From Flavobacteriales bacterium (GTDB lineage: Bacteria > Bacteroidota > Bacteroidia > Flavobacteriales_D > Sanyastnellaceae), in assembly GCA_002863145.1 (NCBI GenBank), contig PKDW01000171.1, forward strand, positions 1-44,987: a stretch of 44,987 nt of DNA, given 5' to 3'. Below, in pieces: positions 8,738 through 18,941 of this stretch (within the stretch, counting starts at the first letter, position 1; every line of letters starts with the position of its first letter). The position numbers and the translations under genes are program-made. The notes beneath the pieces are model-generated. The model saw only the letters and a list, made by a program, of their open reading frames with translations. It did no database searches and was not told where the DNA came from.

Positions 8738-11700
8738 ATGTTCCAACAAAACAACCCCCAGCAGTTGAGCAGCGACTTCAACAAGATCACGATCTCGTTG
8801 TCCTCGCCAGAGCGCATTCTCGAGGCGTCACACGGAGAAGTGTTGAAGCCCGAGACCATCAACTACCGTACGTACAAGCCTGAGCGTGACGGCTTGTTCT
8901 GCGAGCGCATTTTTGGTCCAGTGAAGGACTACGAGTGTCACTGCGGCAAGTACAAGCGCATCCGTTACAAGGGAATCGTTTGTGACCGTTGCGGTGTGGA
9001 AGTGACGGAAAAGAAAGTGCGTCGTGAGCGCATGGGTCACATCAATTTGGTGGTGCCTGTGGTGCACATTTGGTACTTCAAGAGCCTTCCCAACAAGATT
9101 GGTTACCTCTTGGGAATTCCTTCCAAGAAGCTCGACCAAATCATTTACTACGAGCGTTACGTGGTGATCAACCAGGGCATCGCAGAGGTGCCTCAGGCGG
9201 ACGCCAAAGAAGCGTATACGCTTTTGACCGAGGACGAGTACTTGGACATCGTGGACACCTTGCCCAAGGAAAACCAATACCTCGACGACAAGGACCCCAA
9301 CAAGTTTGTGGCAAAGATGGGTGCGGATGCCGTACACGATTTGCTGGCCAACTTGGACCTCGACGAATTGAGCTACAGCCTCCGTCACGAGGCAAACACT
9401 GAGACATCTCAGCAGCGCAAGAGCGAAAAACTCAAGCGATTGCAGGTGGTTGAGGCGTTGCGCGATGCCAACAGCCGCATCGAAAACCGTCCTGAGTGGA
9501 TGGTCGTGAAGGTGGTGCCTGTCATTCCGCCAGAGCTTCGTCCTTTGGTGCCGCTCGACGGTGGTCGCTTTGCGACGTCCGATTTGAATGACTTGTACCG
9601 TCGTGTCATCATCCGCAACAACCGTTTGAAGCGTTTGGTGGAGATCAAGGCGCCTGAAGTGATTTTGCGGAACGAGAAGCGCATGCTCCAAGAGGCCGTC
9701 GACAGCTTGTTCGACAACAGCCGCAAGAGCAGTGCAGTGAAGACAGAAAGCAACCGTCCGCTGAAGTCCCTGAGCGACAGCTTGAAGGGAAAGCAGGGAC
9801 GTTTCCGTCAGAACTTGCTTGGCAAGCGTGTGGACTACTCCGCGCGTTCGGTCATCGTCGTTGGTCCTGACTTGAAGCTCCACGAGTGTGGCATGCCCAA
9901 GAACATGGCCGCAGAGCTTTACAAGCCGTTCATCATCCGCAAGATGATTGAGCGTGGCGTGGTGAAGACTGTGAAGAGCGCCAAGAAGATTGTGGACGCC
10001 AAAGAGCCCGTGGTGTGGGACATTCTCGAGAATGTCATGAAAGGACACCCGGTGCTGCTCAACCGTGCACCAACGCTGCACCGTTTGGGCATCCAAGCAT
10101 TCCAGCCCAAGCTGATCGAAGGCAAGGCATTGCAGTTGCACCCTCTGGCGTGCACGGCATTCAACGCCGACTTTGACGGTGACCAAATGGCGGTGCACTT
10201 GCCACTCGGCTCAGCCGCCATTTTGGAAGCACAGCTGTTGATGTTGGGCTCGCACAACATTTTGAACCCTGCCAACGGGGCCCCCATCGCCGTTCCTTCT
10301 CAGGACATGGTCTTGGGCTTGTACTACATCACCAAGGAACGTTTGTCTTCCAAGGAGCACGAGGTGAAAGGCGAGGGCATGGTGTGCTACTCTCCTGAAG
10401 AAGTGCGCATCGCGCATCAGGAAGGCCGCTTGGACCTGCACGCAGCCATCAAGATGCGTTACGTGGACATCGACGGAAACGTCAGCTTGATTGACACCAC
10501 GTGTGGACGTGTCCTCTTTAACGAACATGTGCCTGCAGAGGCGGGCTTCATCAACGAGCTTTTGACCAAGAAGTCGCTTCGCGGCATCATTTCTCACGTC
10601 TTGAACAGCGTGGGTGTGCCACGTACGGCGCAGTTCCTCGACGACATCAAGGAGCTCGGGTTCACCATGGCCTTCAAGGGTGGTTTGTCCTTCAACTTGA
10701 ACGACGTCATCATCCCACCTGAAAAGGAGGAGTTGGTCACCAAAGCCACGTCCCAAGTGGGCGAGGTGATGGACAACTACAACATGGGTCTCATCACCAA
10801 CAACGAGCGTTACAACCAAATCATTGACATTTGGACGCATACGAACTCTCGTTTGACAAACATCTTGATGGACCGTTTGGAAACCGACAAGCAAGGTTTT
10901 AACTCGATCTACATGATGATGCACTCCGGTGCGCGTGGTTCAAAAGAGCAGATTCGTCAGCTCTCGGGCATGCGTGGTTTGATGGCCAAGCCGCAGAAGT
11001 CTTCAGCGACGGGTGGCCAGGACATCATTGAGAACCCCATTCTCTCCAACTTTAAGGAGGGCTTGAGCATCTTGGAGTACTTCATCTCCACGCACGGTGC
11101 GCGGAAGGGTCTTGCGGATACGGCCTTGAAAACTGCCGACGCAGGTTACTTGACGCGTCGATTGGTGGATGTGGCCCAAGATGTGATCATCACAGAAGAC
11201 GATTGCCACACGTTGCGCAGCTTGACGGTGACGCCCCTCCGTCAGAACGACGAAATCGTGGAGGGCATCGGTGACCGCATCGAAGGCCGTACTGCGGCAC
11301 AAGACGTGTTGCACCCCGCCACAGATGAGGTGTTGGCCTCGGAAGGAGAGTTGATTTCTCCTGCCACAGCCAAGGCCATTGAGGAAGCCGGTGTTCAAGA
11401 AGTGGAGGTGCGCTCTGTGTTGACGTGCGAATCGCGTCAGGGGGTGTGTGCCAAGTGCTACGGAAAGAACCTCGCCACCAACCGCCCTGTGCAGACAGGT
11501 GAGGCTGTGGGTGTGATTGCAGCACAGTCCATCGGAGAACCTGGAACGCAGTTGACCCTGCGGACGTTCCACGTGGGTGGTACCGCTTCGAAAATCTCGG
11601 ACGAGAACCAAATCCGCACCAAGCACGAAGGTGTGGTGGAAATTGACGACCTCCGTACAGTGGACCGCACCAACGCTGAAGGTGAGAAAGAGGTCGTGGT

Positions 11701-13027
11701 CGTCTCGCGTTCTTCAGAATTCAAGGTCATGGATCCAGAGACCAACGTGGCTTTGTCCACCACGGTTCTCCCTTACGGTTCTGTGCTCTTTGTGAAGGAA
11801 GGCAAAAAGATCAAGAAGGACACAGCCGTTTGTGAATGGGATCCTTACAACAACGTCATCATCTCTGAAGAAGAAGGCACTGTGGCCTTCGAGAGCATTG
11901 AAGAGGGCGTGACCTACCGTGAAGAACTTGACGAACAAACGGGATTCCGTGAAATCGTGATAACCGAGTCTCGTGACAAGAAAAAGAACCCTGCCGTGTT
12001 GATCATGGGCAAGAAGAAGGAAGTGCTTCGCACGTACTCTTTGCCTGTGGGTGCACACCTTTCAGTGAAGGAAGGAGACAAAGTGGGCAAGGGCCTCATC
12101 TTGTGCAAGATTCCACGTGTGGCCGGCAAGTCTGGTGACATCACAGGGGGTCTGCCTCGTGTGACCGAGCTCTTTGAAGCCCGGAACCCCTCGAACCCTG
12201 CAGTGGTGTCTGAGGTGGACGGCATCGTGAGCTACGGCAAGATCAAGCGCGGCAACCGCGAGATCATCGTGGAAGCGCGTACCGGAGACAAGTTCAAGTA
12301 CATGGTGCCCCTGTCGAAGCACATCCTCGTGCAGGACAACGACTTCGTGAAGGCAGGCATGCCTTTGTCAGATGGTGTTGTGACGCCGAACGACATCTTG
12401 AACATCATGGGTCCGACGGCCGTTCAGGAGTACATCGTGAACGAAATCCAAGACGTCTACCGTCTCCAGGGTGTAAAAATCAACGACAAGCACTTCGAAG
12501 TCATCGTACGTCAGATGATGAAGAAGGTGGTCATCGAGGATGGTGGCGACACCCAATTCCTCGAAAAGCAAATCATCGAGAAGGCCGACTTCTTGAATGA
12601 GAACGACCGCGTGTTTGGCATGGTCGTGGTCACAGACGCTGGTGGATCTGAAACCCTCAAGGTGGGCCAAATGGTGTCTGCACGTCGCTTGCGCGACGAG
12701 AACAGCTCGTTGGTCCGTCGCGACCTTTCAAAGGTGGAAAGCCGTGATGCCATTCCAGCGACCTCGCGTCCATTGCTTCAGGGCATCACCCGCGCGTCTT
12801 TGCAAACGAAGTCCTTCATCTCAGCCGCATCCTTCCAGGAAACGACCAAGGTGTTGAACGAAGCTGCGGTGAGCGGCAAGCAAGACCACTTGCTCGGCTT
12901 GAAAGAGAACGTGATTGTGGGTCACTTGATTCCTGCCGGAACAGGCACCCGTCAATTCTCGGATTTGAAAGTGGGTTCCAAAGAGGAGTTTGAAGCCCTC
13001 GTGGAGCACGCGTCAAGCGAAGAATGA
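8738..13027 (+). CDS. rpoC: DNA-directed RNA polymerase subunit beta'
   Basis: The beta' subunit carries the catalytic Mg-binding motif [12 protein letters not shown] (near residue 477), the N-terminal zinc ribbon ([20 protein letters not shown]), and a second cysteine cluster [13 protein letters not shown] near residue 900. The product is 1429 aa. I chose ATG 8738 ([20 protein letters not shown]), because Bacteroidota homologs begin with a short variable stretch before DFNKITISL. The frame also has a TTG at 8723 that overlaps the rpoB stop, which would add five residues. The gene ends the block and is followed by a strong terminator. Confidence 0.98.
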   Translation: MFQQNNPQQLSSDFNKITISLSSPERILEASHGEVLKPETINYRTYKPERDGLFCERIFGPVKDYECHCGKYKRIRYKGIVCDRCGVEVTEKKVRRERMGHINLVVPVVHIWYFKSLPNKIGYLLGIPSKKLDQIIYYERYVVINQGIAEVPQADAKEAYTLLTEDEYLDIVDTLPKENQYLDDKDPNKFVAKMGADAVHDLLANLDLDELSYSLRHEANTETSQQRKSEKLKRLQVVEALRDANSRIENRPEWMVVKVVPVIPPELRPLVPLDGGRFATSDLNDLYRRVIIRNNRLKRLVEIKAPEVILRNEKRMLQEAVDSLFDNSRKSSAVKTESNRPLKSLSDSLKGKQGRFRQNLLGKRVDYSARSVIVVGPDLKLHECGMPKNMAAELYKPFIIRKMIERGVVKTVKSAKKIVDAKEPVVWDILENVMKGHPVLLNRAPTLHRLGIQAFQPKLIEGKALQLHPLACTAFNADFDGDQMAVHLPLGSAAILEAQLLMLGSHNILNPANGAPIAVPSQDMVLGLYYITKERLSSKEHEVKGEGMVCYSPEEVRIAHQEGRLDLHAAIKMRYVDIDGNVSLIDTTCGRVLFNEHVPAEAGFINELLTKKSLRGIISHVLNSVGVPRTAQFLDDIKELGFTMAFKGGLSFNLNDVIIPPEKEELVTKATSQVGEVMDNYNMGLITNNERYNQIIDIWTHTNSRLTNILMDRLETDKQGFNSIYMMMHSGARGSKEQIRQLSGMRGLMAKPQKSSATGGQDIIENPILSNFKEGLSILEYFISTHGARKGLADTALKTADAGYLTRRLVDVAQDVIITEDDCHTLRSLTVTPLRQNDEIVEGIGDRIEGRTAAQDVLHPATDEVLASEGELISPATAKAIEEAGVQEVEVRSVLTCESRQGVCAKCYGKNLATNRPVQTGEAVGVIAAQSIGEPGTQLTLRTFHVGGTASKISDENQIRTKHEGVVEIDDLRTVDRTNAEGEKEVVVVSRSSEFKVMDPETNVALSTTVLPYGSVLFVKEGKKIKKDTAVCEWDPYNNVIISEEEGTVAFESIEEGVTYREELDEQTGFREIVITESRDKKKNPAVLIMGKKKEVLRTYSLPVGAHLSVKEGDKVGKGLILCKIPRVAGKSGDITGGLPRVTELFEARNPSNPAVVSEVDGIVSYGKIKRGNREIIVEARTGDKFKYMVPLSKHILVQDNDFVKAGMPLSDGVVTPNDILNIMGPTAVQEYIVNEIQDVYRLQGVKINDKHFEVIVRQMMKKVVIEDGGDTQFLEKQIIEKADFLNENDRVFGMVVVTDAGGSETLKVGQMVSARRLRDENSSLVRRDLSKVESRDAIPATSRPLLQGITRASLQTKSFISAASFQETTKVLNEAAVSGKQDHLLGLKENVIVGHLIPAGTGTRQFSDLKVGSKEEFEALVEHASSEE

Positions 13028-13044
13028 CGGCGCGAAAGCATGAA

Positions 13045-13077
13045 TGAAAAAAGGCACCCATCGGGTGCCTTTTTTTG
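13045..13077. terminator. Bidirectional rho-independent terminator after rpoC
   Basis: AGGCACCC (13052-13059), loop ATC, GGGTGCCT (13063-13070), then seven Ts on the plus strand. Six As before the stem give a T-run on the minus strand too. It can stop rpoC transcription and also that of the convergent gene ending at 13120. Confidence 0.92.
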
Positions 13078-13119
13078 TGCCTGAATCTGCCGAGAAGAAA
13101 AGGGCTTAGTAGCCGTGGC

Positions 13120-14604
13120 TCATTTCTGCTCAATGGCGCGGGCAGCAGCCTCAGCAGGGTCTTCTTTGGCTTTGTCTTCTTCCGGCTGGGCCACTCCGCA
13201 AAAGCCAAACAGGCAGTTTTCTTTGATGATGCGGTCGACAAAGTCGGGGACCATCGCCACCCAGTCCTCTCCACCGTTCTTGATGGATTCGAAAGCTGCT
13301 CGACTGAAGATGGACAGCACTTCAGGATCGAAATCGTGAATGTCAGTGATGCGCTTGTTGAAGGTGAGGTAATCGAACAGTGGCTTGAGTCGTGGATGGA
13401 TGGGGGTGGAGGTGGAGGTCCACAAGTCCCCTGATTCCTCGTCCTTCCAGGGGTAGAGCAGGATTTTGAGATCGCGCGAAAACAGGATGCCAAAGGCTTC
13501 CAAGATGCCGCCATTCAAATCGCGGTAGTAGCGCTCGTTGAAAATCTCCACGAGGGTGGATGCCCCCATGATGACCCCCATGCGTTTTTTGGTGTGGCGG
13601 GAGAAGAACTCCACCAACTTGTAGTACTTCTGGTAGTTGCTGATGAGCACCGTTTGGCCAATGCCACACAGTACATCTGCACGGTCGAGGAAGTCTTGTT
13701 CGTCAATGTCGCCCTCTGCACTGAGGTTGTTGAGTGTGATTTCGAACAACACCTGCAGGTTTTCAGGGTCGACCTTGGGCTCTTGCTTGAACTGCGCGAG
13801 GCCCTTGGCAATCATGTCGATGTTGACCTTGGTGACGGGACGGAAACTGCCTCGAATGGCCAAGATGTTCTTCTTGTACAAAACATCCGCCGCCTGTCGG
13901 TTGCGACCGTCAGGGGAGAAAATGACGGCATCCGTCATGCCTTGTTTGACGAGTTGAAGGGACATGAGACGGTTGTCGACTTCGGCGAAGTCGGGTCCGT
14001 TCATTTGGATCATGTCGATTTCCAGCTGGTCGCGACCCAAGTTGTCGTAAAGGCTCTGTAGCAGCTCTTTGGGGCGCTTGTAGAAGTAGAAGGCGCCGTA
14101 GATAAGGTTGACCCCGAGCATGCCCGTGGTTTGCTGTTGCAGCAAAGCGTCTTGCTCGTGAAAACGGGCGTGGAGCACAATCGTGTTGGGCTCGCTGGTC
14201 GCCGAGGTTTGAAACTTGATGCCGAACCAACCGTGACCTTGCGTGGTCTTGTGGTAGTTGATGGTGGCCACCGTATTCGCAAAAGCGAAGTATTGTTTCG
14301 TTGGGTGGTCGTCCCGCGTGATGCGCTCTTCAATCAGGCCGTATTCGTGTTCGAGCATCTTGTCGATGCGCGACTCGCACACATACCGTCCCTTGGCCTC
14401 CTTTCCATAAATGGCGTCACTGAAGTCCTTGTCGTAGGCGGAGATGGTCTTGACGATGGTGCCTGAAGCTCCGCCTGCACGGAAGAAGTGACGAACGACC
14501 TCTTGTCCAGCCCCGATCTCGGCGAAGGTGCCGTAGAGATCTTGGTTGAGGTTGATGCGAAGGGCCTTTTGCTTGGCCGAAAGAATGACGCGTTTCAAGT
14601 CCAC
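13120..14604 (-). CDS. Conserved protein of unknown function (494 aa)
   Basis: I do not recognise a characterised family. The product is soluble-looking: no signal peptide and no membrane span. It starts VDLKRVILSAKQKALRINLN and contains striking conserved-looking stretches, such as LYGTFAEIGAGQEVVRHFF then RAGGASGTIVKTISAYDK (about residues 23-59), ANTVATINYHKTTQGHGWFG (about 109-128) and IRGSFRPVTKVNIDMI (about 255-270). The C-terminus is charged and Ala/Glu-rich. The start is GTG at 14604. A perfect TACCTTTG -7 box at 14627-14634 leaves a 22-nt leader. My impression is that similar proteins are widespread in Bacteroidota, but I know no experiment on them. The gene is convergent with rpoC and divergent from the hydrolase operon at 14651. 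Confidence 0.85.
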   Translation of the reverse strand: MDLKRVILSAKQKALRINLNQDLYGTFAEIGAGQEVVRHFFRAGGASGTIVKTISAYDKDFSDAIYGKEAKGRYVCESRIDKMLEHEYGLIEERITRDDHPTKQYFAFANTVATINYHKTTQGHGWFGIKFQTSATSEPNTIVLHARFHEQDALLQQQTTGMLGVNLIYGAFYFYKRPKELLQSLYDNLGRDQLEIDMIQMNGPDFAEVDNRLMSLQLVKQGMTDAVIFSPDGRNRQAADVLYKKNILAIRGSFRPVTKVNIDMIAKGLAQFKQEPKVDPENLQVLFEITLNNLSAEGDIDEQDFLDRADVLCGIGQTVLISNYQKYYKLVEFFSRHTKKRMGVIMGASTLVEIFNERYYRDLNGGILEAFGILFSRDLKILLYPWKDEESGDLWTSTSTPIHPRLKPLFDYLTFNKRITDIHDFDPEVLSIFSRAAFESIKNGGEDWVAMVPDFVDRIIKENCLFGFCGVAQPEEDKAKEDPAEAAARAIEQK

Positions 14605-14626
14605 AACGGAATCGATAAGGTTTTAT

Positions 14627-14634
14627 CAAAGGTA
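14627..14634 (-). promoter_or_regulatory. -7 element TACCTTTG for the unknown gene 13120-14604
   Basis: Perfect match to the Bacteroidota TAnnTTTG -7 consensus on the minus strand, 22 bases before GTG 14604. It lies only 4 bp from the oppositely directed box at 14639. Confidence 0.75.
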
Positions 14635-14638
14635 AGGA

Positions 14639-14646
14639 TACCTTCG
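14639..14646 (+). promoter_or_regulatory. -7 element TACCTTCG, leaderless spacing
   Basis: Five of the six fixed positions of TAnnTTTG. Its first base lies exactly 12 nt upstream of ATG 14651, leaving four bases before the start codon, so transcription should begin at or next to the ATG. Confidence 0.65.
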
Positions 14647-14650
14647 TGCC

Positions 14651-15493
14651 ATGAACGGCGCAGAGGTGAAGAGATTGTCTCGTTTGGTGTTCCTAGGTAC
14701 AGGGACGTCTCAAGGTGTGCCCATCATTGGGTGCGATTGTGAGACTTGCACGTCCTCCGACCCAAGGGACAAGCGCCTTCGGACCTCGGTGGCGTTGGAG
14801 TCGTCCTCTTCGAGGGTGGTGATTGACACAGGTCCGGATTTCCGAGCCCAAATGCTGCGCGAGGGCATTCGTCAACTCGATGCAGTGGTTTACACCCACG
14901 AGCACAAGGATCATTTGGCGGGAATGGATGACGTGCGTCCGTTCAATTACCTCCAAAAGTGCGCGATGACCCTCCATGCTTCGGACAGGGTGGAGGAGGC
15001 CCTGCGACGGGATTTTTACTACGCCTTCGACGAATTCAAACACGGCGGTGTGCCCGACGTTCAAGTGTCGCGCGTCGAGGACCACCAACCGTTCGAGGCG
15101 GGAGGGATGCATTGGCATCCATTGCCCATCATGCATGGCAAGTTGCCCATCCATGGCTTTCGCGTGGACAATGTGGCGTACATCACCGACGCCAGTCACA
15201 TTTCAGACGAAACGATGTCCCAATTGCATGGCTTGGAGGTGCTGGTGCTCAATGCCCTTCGTCCCCAACCTCATTACAGTCATTTCTCCCTGCCCGAAGC
15301 TTTGGAGGTGGCAGATCGCATTGGCGCCAAGCGCACCTACTTTACGCACCTCAGTCACCTGTTGGGACCGCACGAGAAGGCCGAGGCGAGCCTGCCCGAA
15401 GGAATCCGATTGGCGCACGACGGCTTGACGTTGGTACGAGAAGAGGGCATGTGGACAGAGGTGCCTTCACCTTGGACAAACCTTGTGCCATGA
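14651..15493 (+). CDS. Metallo-beta-lactamase-fold hydrolase, PhnP-like
   Basis: Cytoplasmic metal-dependent hydrolase of 280 aa. The N-terminal LVFLGTGTSQGVPIIGCDC (about 12-30) and the THEHKDH metal motif (about 82-88) resemble the PhnP/RNase Z-like branch that cleaves cyclic or linear phosphodiesters. Further ligands are probably His in PIMHGKLPIHGF and the Asp in YITDASHI. PhnP itself opens phosphoribosyl cyclic phosphate in phosphonate breakdown, but no phosphonate genes are nearby, so the substrate is unknown. The TGA stop overlaps the ATG of the next gene (ATGA), which indicates translational coupling with the acyltransferase. It is the first gene of a three-gene operon. Confidence 0.88.
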   Translation: MNGAEVKRLSRLVFLGTGTSQGVPIIGCDCETCTSSDPRDKRLRTSVALESSSSRVVIDTGPDFRAQMLREGIRQLDAVVYTHEHKDHLAGMDDVRPFNYLQKCAMTLHASDRVEEALRRDFYYAFDEFKHGGVPDVQVSRVEDHQPFEAGGMHWHPLPIMHGKLPIHGFRVDNVAYITDASHISDETMSQLHGLEVLVLNALRPQPHYSHFSLPEALEVADRIGAKRTYFTHLSHLLGPHEKAEASLPEGIRLAHDGLTLVREEGMWTEVPSPWTNLVP

Positions 15494-16380
15494 AGATGTT
15501 GTCTTGGCTGGGGCTCCTGCCCCGTTGGATGTTGACGTTGCTGGCGTGGAAAGTGACGGTGCTTGCTTTGCTTGTTGGAGGGTACCGCGGCAAGGTGGTT
15601 CGCGCCAACCTAAAGCGGGCCTTTCCGAACCTCTCTCGGGGAGAGCGATGGTGGAGATTTGCGGCATTCCAACGTCATTTCGCCCAATTGATGGTGGAGT
15701 CAGCCAAGCTCTTCACCATGTCACGGGCGGAAGTCGATGCAGGCATGCTTCACCATGGCAAAGAAGTGATGGATGCATTGCACGCTCGGGGCAAGCATGT
15801 GCTTGTGGCGGGAGGCCACATGAACAACTGGGAGTGGAGCGCCTTGACCTTGAACCAAAACCTGCCTTTCCGCACCATGGCCCTCTACAAGAAACTCAGC
15901 GACAAGAATGCGGAGAAGATGATGCGGGAGAGCCGTGGGCGATTTGGTCTTGAAATGGTCCGCACCAAAGAGGGCCGGGCTTGGATGAACGTGGCCCGAC
16001 ACGCCGATCCGGTCGCGGTCATCATGGGATTTGACCAAAGCCCCGCCGATCCAACCAAGTGCTGGTGGACCACCTTCCTTGGCACCGAGACGGCGGTCTT
16101 TTACGGGTTGGAGCAATGGTCCAAGATGTACGACATGGCGGTGGTCTATGCGAGCATTCGCCGCGTCGGACCTTGGAAATACACGTTGACGTACGAATTG
16201 ATTGCGGACGAGGTCAGCGATTTGCCCGAAGGCGAGGTGTTGGACCGTTGTTTGGCCAAACTCGAACGTGAAATCCACATGGATCCTTCGCGGTGGTTGT
16301 GGTCGCACAAACGTTGGAAGCACAAACGCCCGGCATCGCAGCCGTGCCATCCTCGCTGCCACAGCGCGTCACAGCCCTAA
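15490..16380 (+). CDS. LpxL/HtrB-type lysophospholipid (lipid A) acyltransferase
   Basis: Probable inner-membrane acyltransferase of 296 aa that adds a secondary acyl chain to lipid A or a related lipid. An N-terminal hydrophobic segment (about 3-34, LGLLPRWMLTLLAWKVTVLA) anchors it. The catalytic HX4E motif appears as HMNNWE near residue 113. FDQSP and WWTTFLGTETAVFYG (about 180-205) match the pattern of this family. ATG 15490 overlaps the preceding stop. The exact acceptor lipid cannot be read from sequence. The tail after RWLWSHKRWKHKRP is the normal family end plus a short Ser/His-rich extension. Confidence 0.9.
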   Translation: MKMLSWLGLLPRWMLTLLAWKVTVLALLVGGYRGKVVRANLKRAFPNLSRGERWWRFAAFQRHFAQLMVESAKLFTMSRAEVDAGMLHHGKEVMDALHARGKHVLVAGGHMNNWEWSALTLNQNLPFRTMALYKKLSDKNAEKMMRESRGRFGLEMVRTKEGRAWMNVARHADPVAVIMGFDQSPADPTKCWWTTFLGTETAVFYGLEQWSKMYDMAVVYASIRRVGPWKYTLTYELIADEVSDLPEGEVLDRCLAKLEREIHMDPSRWLWSHKRWKHKRPASQPCHPRCHSASQP

Positions 16381-16389
16381 GTTTGTCTC

Positions 16390-17676
16390 ATGCACGGCCA
16401 AGCACCTCTTGCGGAGCGAATGCGTCCCCAATCGTTGGACGCGTATGTGGGGCAGCAGCACCTCGTGGGCGAGGGGGCAGTCTTGCGCCGCGCCATGAAG
16501 GCAGGGACGTTGCCCAGCATGATTTTGTGGGGACCTCCCGGCGTGGGGAAAACCACACTTGCCCGATTGATTGCGGCCGAATCCGACCGTCCCTTTCACG
16601 CACTAAGTGCCATTCACAGTGGGGTGAAAGACGTGCGTGCCGTGTTGGATTTGGCCAAGCGCGATGGCATGTTTGCGGGGCGTGCGTTGTTGTTCATCGA
16701 CGAGATTCACCGGTTTTCGAAATCTCAGCAAGACAGTTTGCTCGGGGCTGTGGAAGCCGGGACCATCACCCTCCTTGGTGCCACGACGGAAAACCCTTCT
16801 TTTGAAGTTATCCCCGCCCTGCGGTCGAGATGCCAAACCTATGTGCTTGAATCCCTGTCCGCCGAGGTGTTGATGGGGTTGGTCCACCGCGCACTGAAGG
16901 AAGACGACAAGATGGCGCAACGCAAGGTGGAGATCGTGGAGGAAGAGGCCTTGCTGCGGGCAAGTGGGGGAGATGCCCGCCGCTTGCTCAACACCCTTGA
17001 GTTGGTGGTCAATGGACTGGAGCCCGACGAGAATGGGGAATGTATGCTGACCAACGAAGCGGTGACAGCGCGGGTACAGCAACCCCATTCGGGCTACGAC
17101 AAGGCTGGGGAGGCTCACTACGATGTGGTCAGTGCCTTCATCAAAAGCATCCGCGCCAGCGATCCCAACGCTGCGGTGTACTATTTGGCCCGCATGGTGG
17201 AAGGAGGGGAAGACCCCAAATTCATCGCCCGACGTTTGCTCATCGCCGCGTCAGAAGACATTGGCAACGCCAATCCCACGGCGCTGGTGTTGGCCAACAA
17301 CACCTTTCAAGCGGTGGAGCGCATCGGGTGGCCGGAGTCACGTATCATCCTTGCGCAGTGCACGGTGTATTTGGCCACCAGTGCCAAGAGCAATGCATCG
17401 TACAAGGCCATTGGACAGGCCCAAGAGTGGATCCGCACACACGGAGAAGCGCCCGTACCCTTGGCTTTGCGCAACGCACCCACGGGCATGATGAAGGACT
17501 TGGGGTACGGGGCGGGATATGCCTACGACCACGACGTGACGGTCGGATTCAGTGGCCAAGAGTGCCTCCCACAAGGCATGGAAGGCACCACGTTTTACAA
17601 GCCCGGCAACAACCCCCGAGAGCAGGCCGCGCTCGAATGGTTGAAAGCGCGTTGGGGCAACAAGTACGGCTACTGA
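16390..17676 (+). CDS. rarA: Replication-associated recombination protein RarA (MgsA), AAA+ ATPase
   Basis: RarA is a clamp-loader-like AAA+ ATPase acting at stalled replication forks. The 428-aa product begins PLAERMRPQSLDAYVGQQHL, with Walker A GPPGVGKTT (about 49-57), Walker B LLFIDEIHRF (about 101-110), sensor 1 GATTENPSFE and Arg finger LRSRC. The C-terminal tetramerisation domain includes SAFIKSIRASDPNAAVYYLARM and ASEDIGNA. The ATG follows the acyltransferase stop by 9 bases, so it is the third gene of the operon. The combination with an acyltransferase has no clear functional meaning. Confidence 0.96.
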   Translation: MHGQAPLAERMRPQSLDAYVGQQHLVGEGAVLRRAMKAGTLPSMILWGPPGVGKTTLARLIAAESDRPFHALSAIHSGVKDVRAVLDLAKRDGMFAGRALLFIDEIHRFSKSQQDSLLGAVEAGTITLLGATTENPSFEVIPALRSRCQTYVLESLSAEVLMGLVHRALKEDDKMAQRKVEIVEEEALLRASGGDARRLLNTLELVVNGLEPDENGECMLTNEAVTARVQQPHSGYDKAGEAHYDVVSAFIKSIRASDPNAAVYYLARMVEGGEDPKFIARRLLIAASEDIGNANPTALVLANNTFQAVERIGWPESRIILAQCTVYLATSAKSNASYKAIGQAQEWIRTHGEAPVPLALRNAPTGMMKDLGYGAGYAYDHDVTVGFSGQECLPQGMEGTTFYKPGNNPREQAALEWLKARWGNKYGY

Positions 17677-17721
17677 TTCAAGAAGTTGATGCGAGGTGAA
17701 GGCGCTTTAAGCCGCCGTGCG

Positions 17722-18867
17722 TCAATGGGTTTCCGTCCGTTCCAGGGCACCCATGTTGTAGTACTCGGTGTGCGTCAATTGCCCCGTGCTTGAATAGTGG
17801 TAGACTTGGCCATCGAGCTGCCCCGCGACGTATTCGCCTTCCCGGCTCAACTGCACGCCTTTCATGACCCTGCGCTGGAGTTGTTCTCCTGTGTCGGGAT
17901 CGGTGAACGTCTCCAAGACAAACCCACCCTGGTCGTGCCATTCTCGAAAGGGGCCGTCGAGCTTCTTGTCCCGGTAGTTGACTTCGGATTCTGGACGCTC
18001 TTCGCCATGCCATGTGGTGAAGGTGCCGTTGACCCGAATCGTTTCAATCAGGTTGCCTGCGCGGTACCGGTGGATGTGTTGCAGACGTCCGTCTTCGAGG
18101 TAAAACTTCCAGCTCCCTTCTTCGGCACCTTCGAGGTAATTCCCCTGACTCAAGCGGCCTCCGCTCTCGTAGTACGCCTCAAAAGGGCCGTCCAACGTGC
18201 CATCTCGGTAGGTGATTTTCTGCCGCAGCAGGCCGTTGTCATGCCAAGCGTTCCATTCGCCATGCATTTCACCACGGCGGTGATGGCCCCGTTCACAGAC
18301 GGCGCCGCTGGGCAGGTATCTCTCTTCCAGACCGTCTTTTTGGCCTTCGTCGTAGTGAATGACGGAAGTGAGGTTGCCTTTGTTTGAAAACAACGACCAT
18401 GCACCGTGTCGCACAGGCGTGACGGGCCTTGATTCAAGGGCCGCGCGTTGGAGCTTGAGGGCGGGGTGCAGGTATCCGCCTTGGGCGGTCACCTGGCCAT
18501 TCGCACTGAAGACGGTGGCGTCCGATTGTGTGTGGTCCTCCCTGTGCACGAGGTGCGTCAGGGCGGTGCCGCTTTCGCGGAAGTACCACCAGCTTCCCGT
18601 GGGGGTGCCGTGGTCAAATGTGCCGACGTAGTAGAGCTCCCCGGACCCGTACACCCGGACCCAAGGTCCATGTCTGAACCCTTCGTCGTCTGTGACATTG
18701 TAGTCCACCCCAAACGTTCCGGAAGGCCAAGCGTTGTGAGCCTCTAGGGGTCGATCGAACGGGGAGGCTTGGGACGTTTGGCCTGTGGACTGTGCCCAGA
18801 GTCCGTCAGAACACAGGACAATCAGGACAGACCCAGTGAGGACAAATGAGAACCAGTTGCGCTTCAT
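17722..18867 (-). CDS. Exported MORN-repeat (YwqK-type) protein
   Basis: A 381-aa protein with an N-terminal signal peptide (MKRNWFSFVLTGSVLIVLCS then DGLWAQ, cleavage probably near residue 26). The rest is a run of about ten variant MORN repeats of the type G.W..Y...G.L...G.Y, for example GPWVRVYGSGELYYVGTF, GSWKFYLEDGRLQHIHRY and GPFREWHDQGGFVLETF. Such proteins are labelled YwqK-family antitoxin in databases, but that name has little support and no toxin gene is adjacent. A beta-sheet surface or periplasmic protein is likely. No T9SS sorting domain is visible. The gene is convergent with rarA and divergent from mdh. Confidence 0.85.
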   Translation of the reverse strand: MKRNWFSFVLTGSVLIVLCSDGLWAQSTGQTSQASPFDRPLEAHNAWPSGTFGVDYNVTDDEGFRHGPWVRVYGSGELYYVGTFDHGTPTGSWWYFRESGTALTHLVHREDHTQSDATVFSANGQVTAQGGYLHPALKLQRAALESRPVTPVRHGAWSLFSNKGNLTSVIHYDEGQKDGLEERYLPSGAVCERGHHRRGEMHGEWNAWHDNGLLRQKITYRDGTLDGPFEAYYESGGRLSQGNYLEGAEEGSWKFYLEDGRLQHIHRYRAGNLIETIRVNGTFTTWHGEERPESEVNYRDKKLDGPFREWHDQGGFVLETFTDPDTGEQLQRRVMKGVQLSREGEYVAGQLDGQVYHYSSTGQLTHTEYYNMGALERTETH

Positions 18868-18871
18868 GGAA

Positions 18872-18879
18872 CAAAGATG
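18872..18879 (-). promoter_or_regulatory. -7 element CATCTTTG, leaderless spacing
   Basis: Matches TAnnTTTG at five of six fixed positions. Its first base is exactly 12 nt before ATG 18867, with TTCC between box and start codon. Confidence 0.6.
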
Positions 18880-18912
18880 CGTCTTGTCGTGGACGAAGCC
18901 CTGTCCTTTGGG

Positions 18913-18920
18913 TACTTTTG
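18913..18920 (+). promoter_or_regulatory. -7 element TACTTTTG for mdh
   Basis: Perfect TAnnTTTG match, 21 bases before ATG 18942, so mdh has a short but real leader. The oppositely directed box for the MORN gene is 33 bp away. Confidence 0.75.
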
Positions 18921-18941
18921 CAGTCCCAAACCGTTCTATTC

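Noticed and set aside
17722-18867. Toxin-antitoxin system based on the YwqK antitoxin label
   Set aside because: There is no partner gene, the protein has a signal peptide, and MORN-type repeats alone do not indicate an antitoxin.
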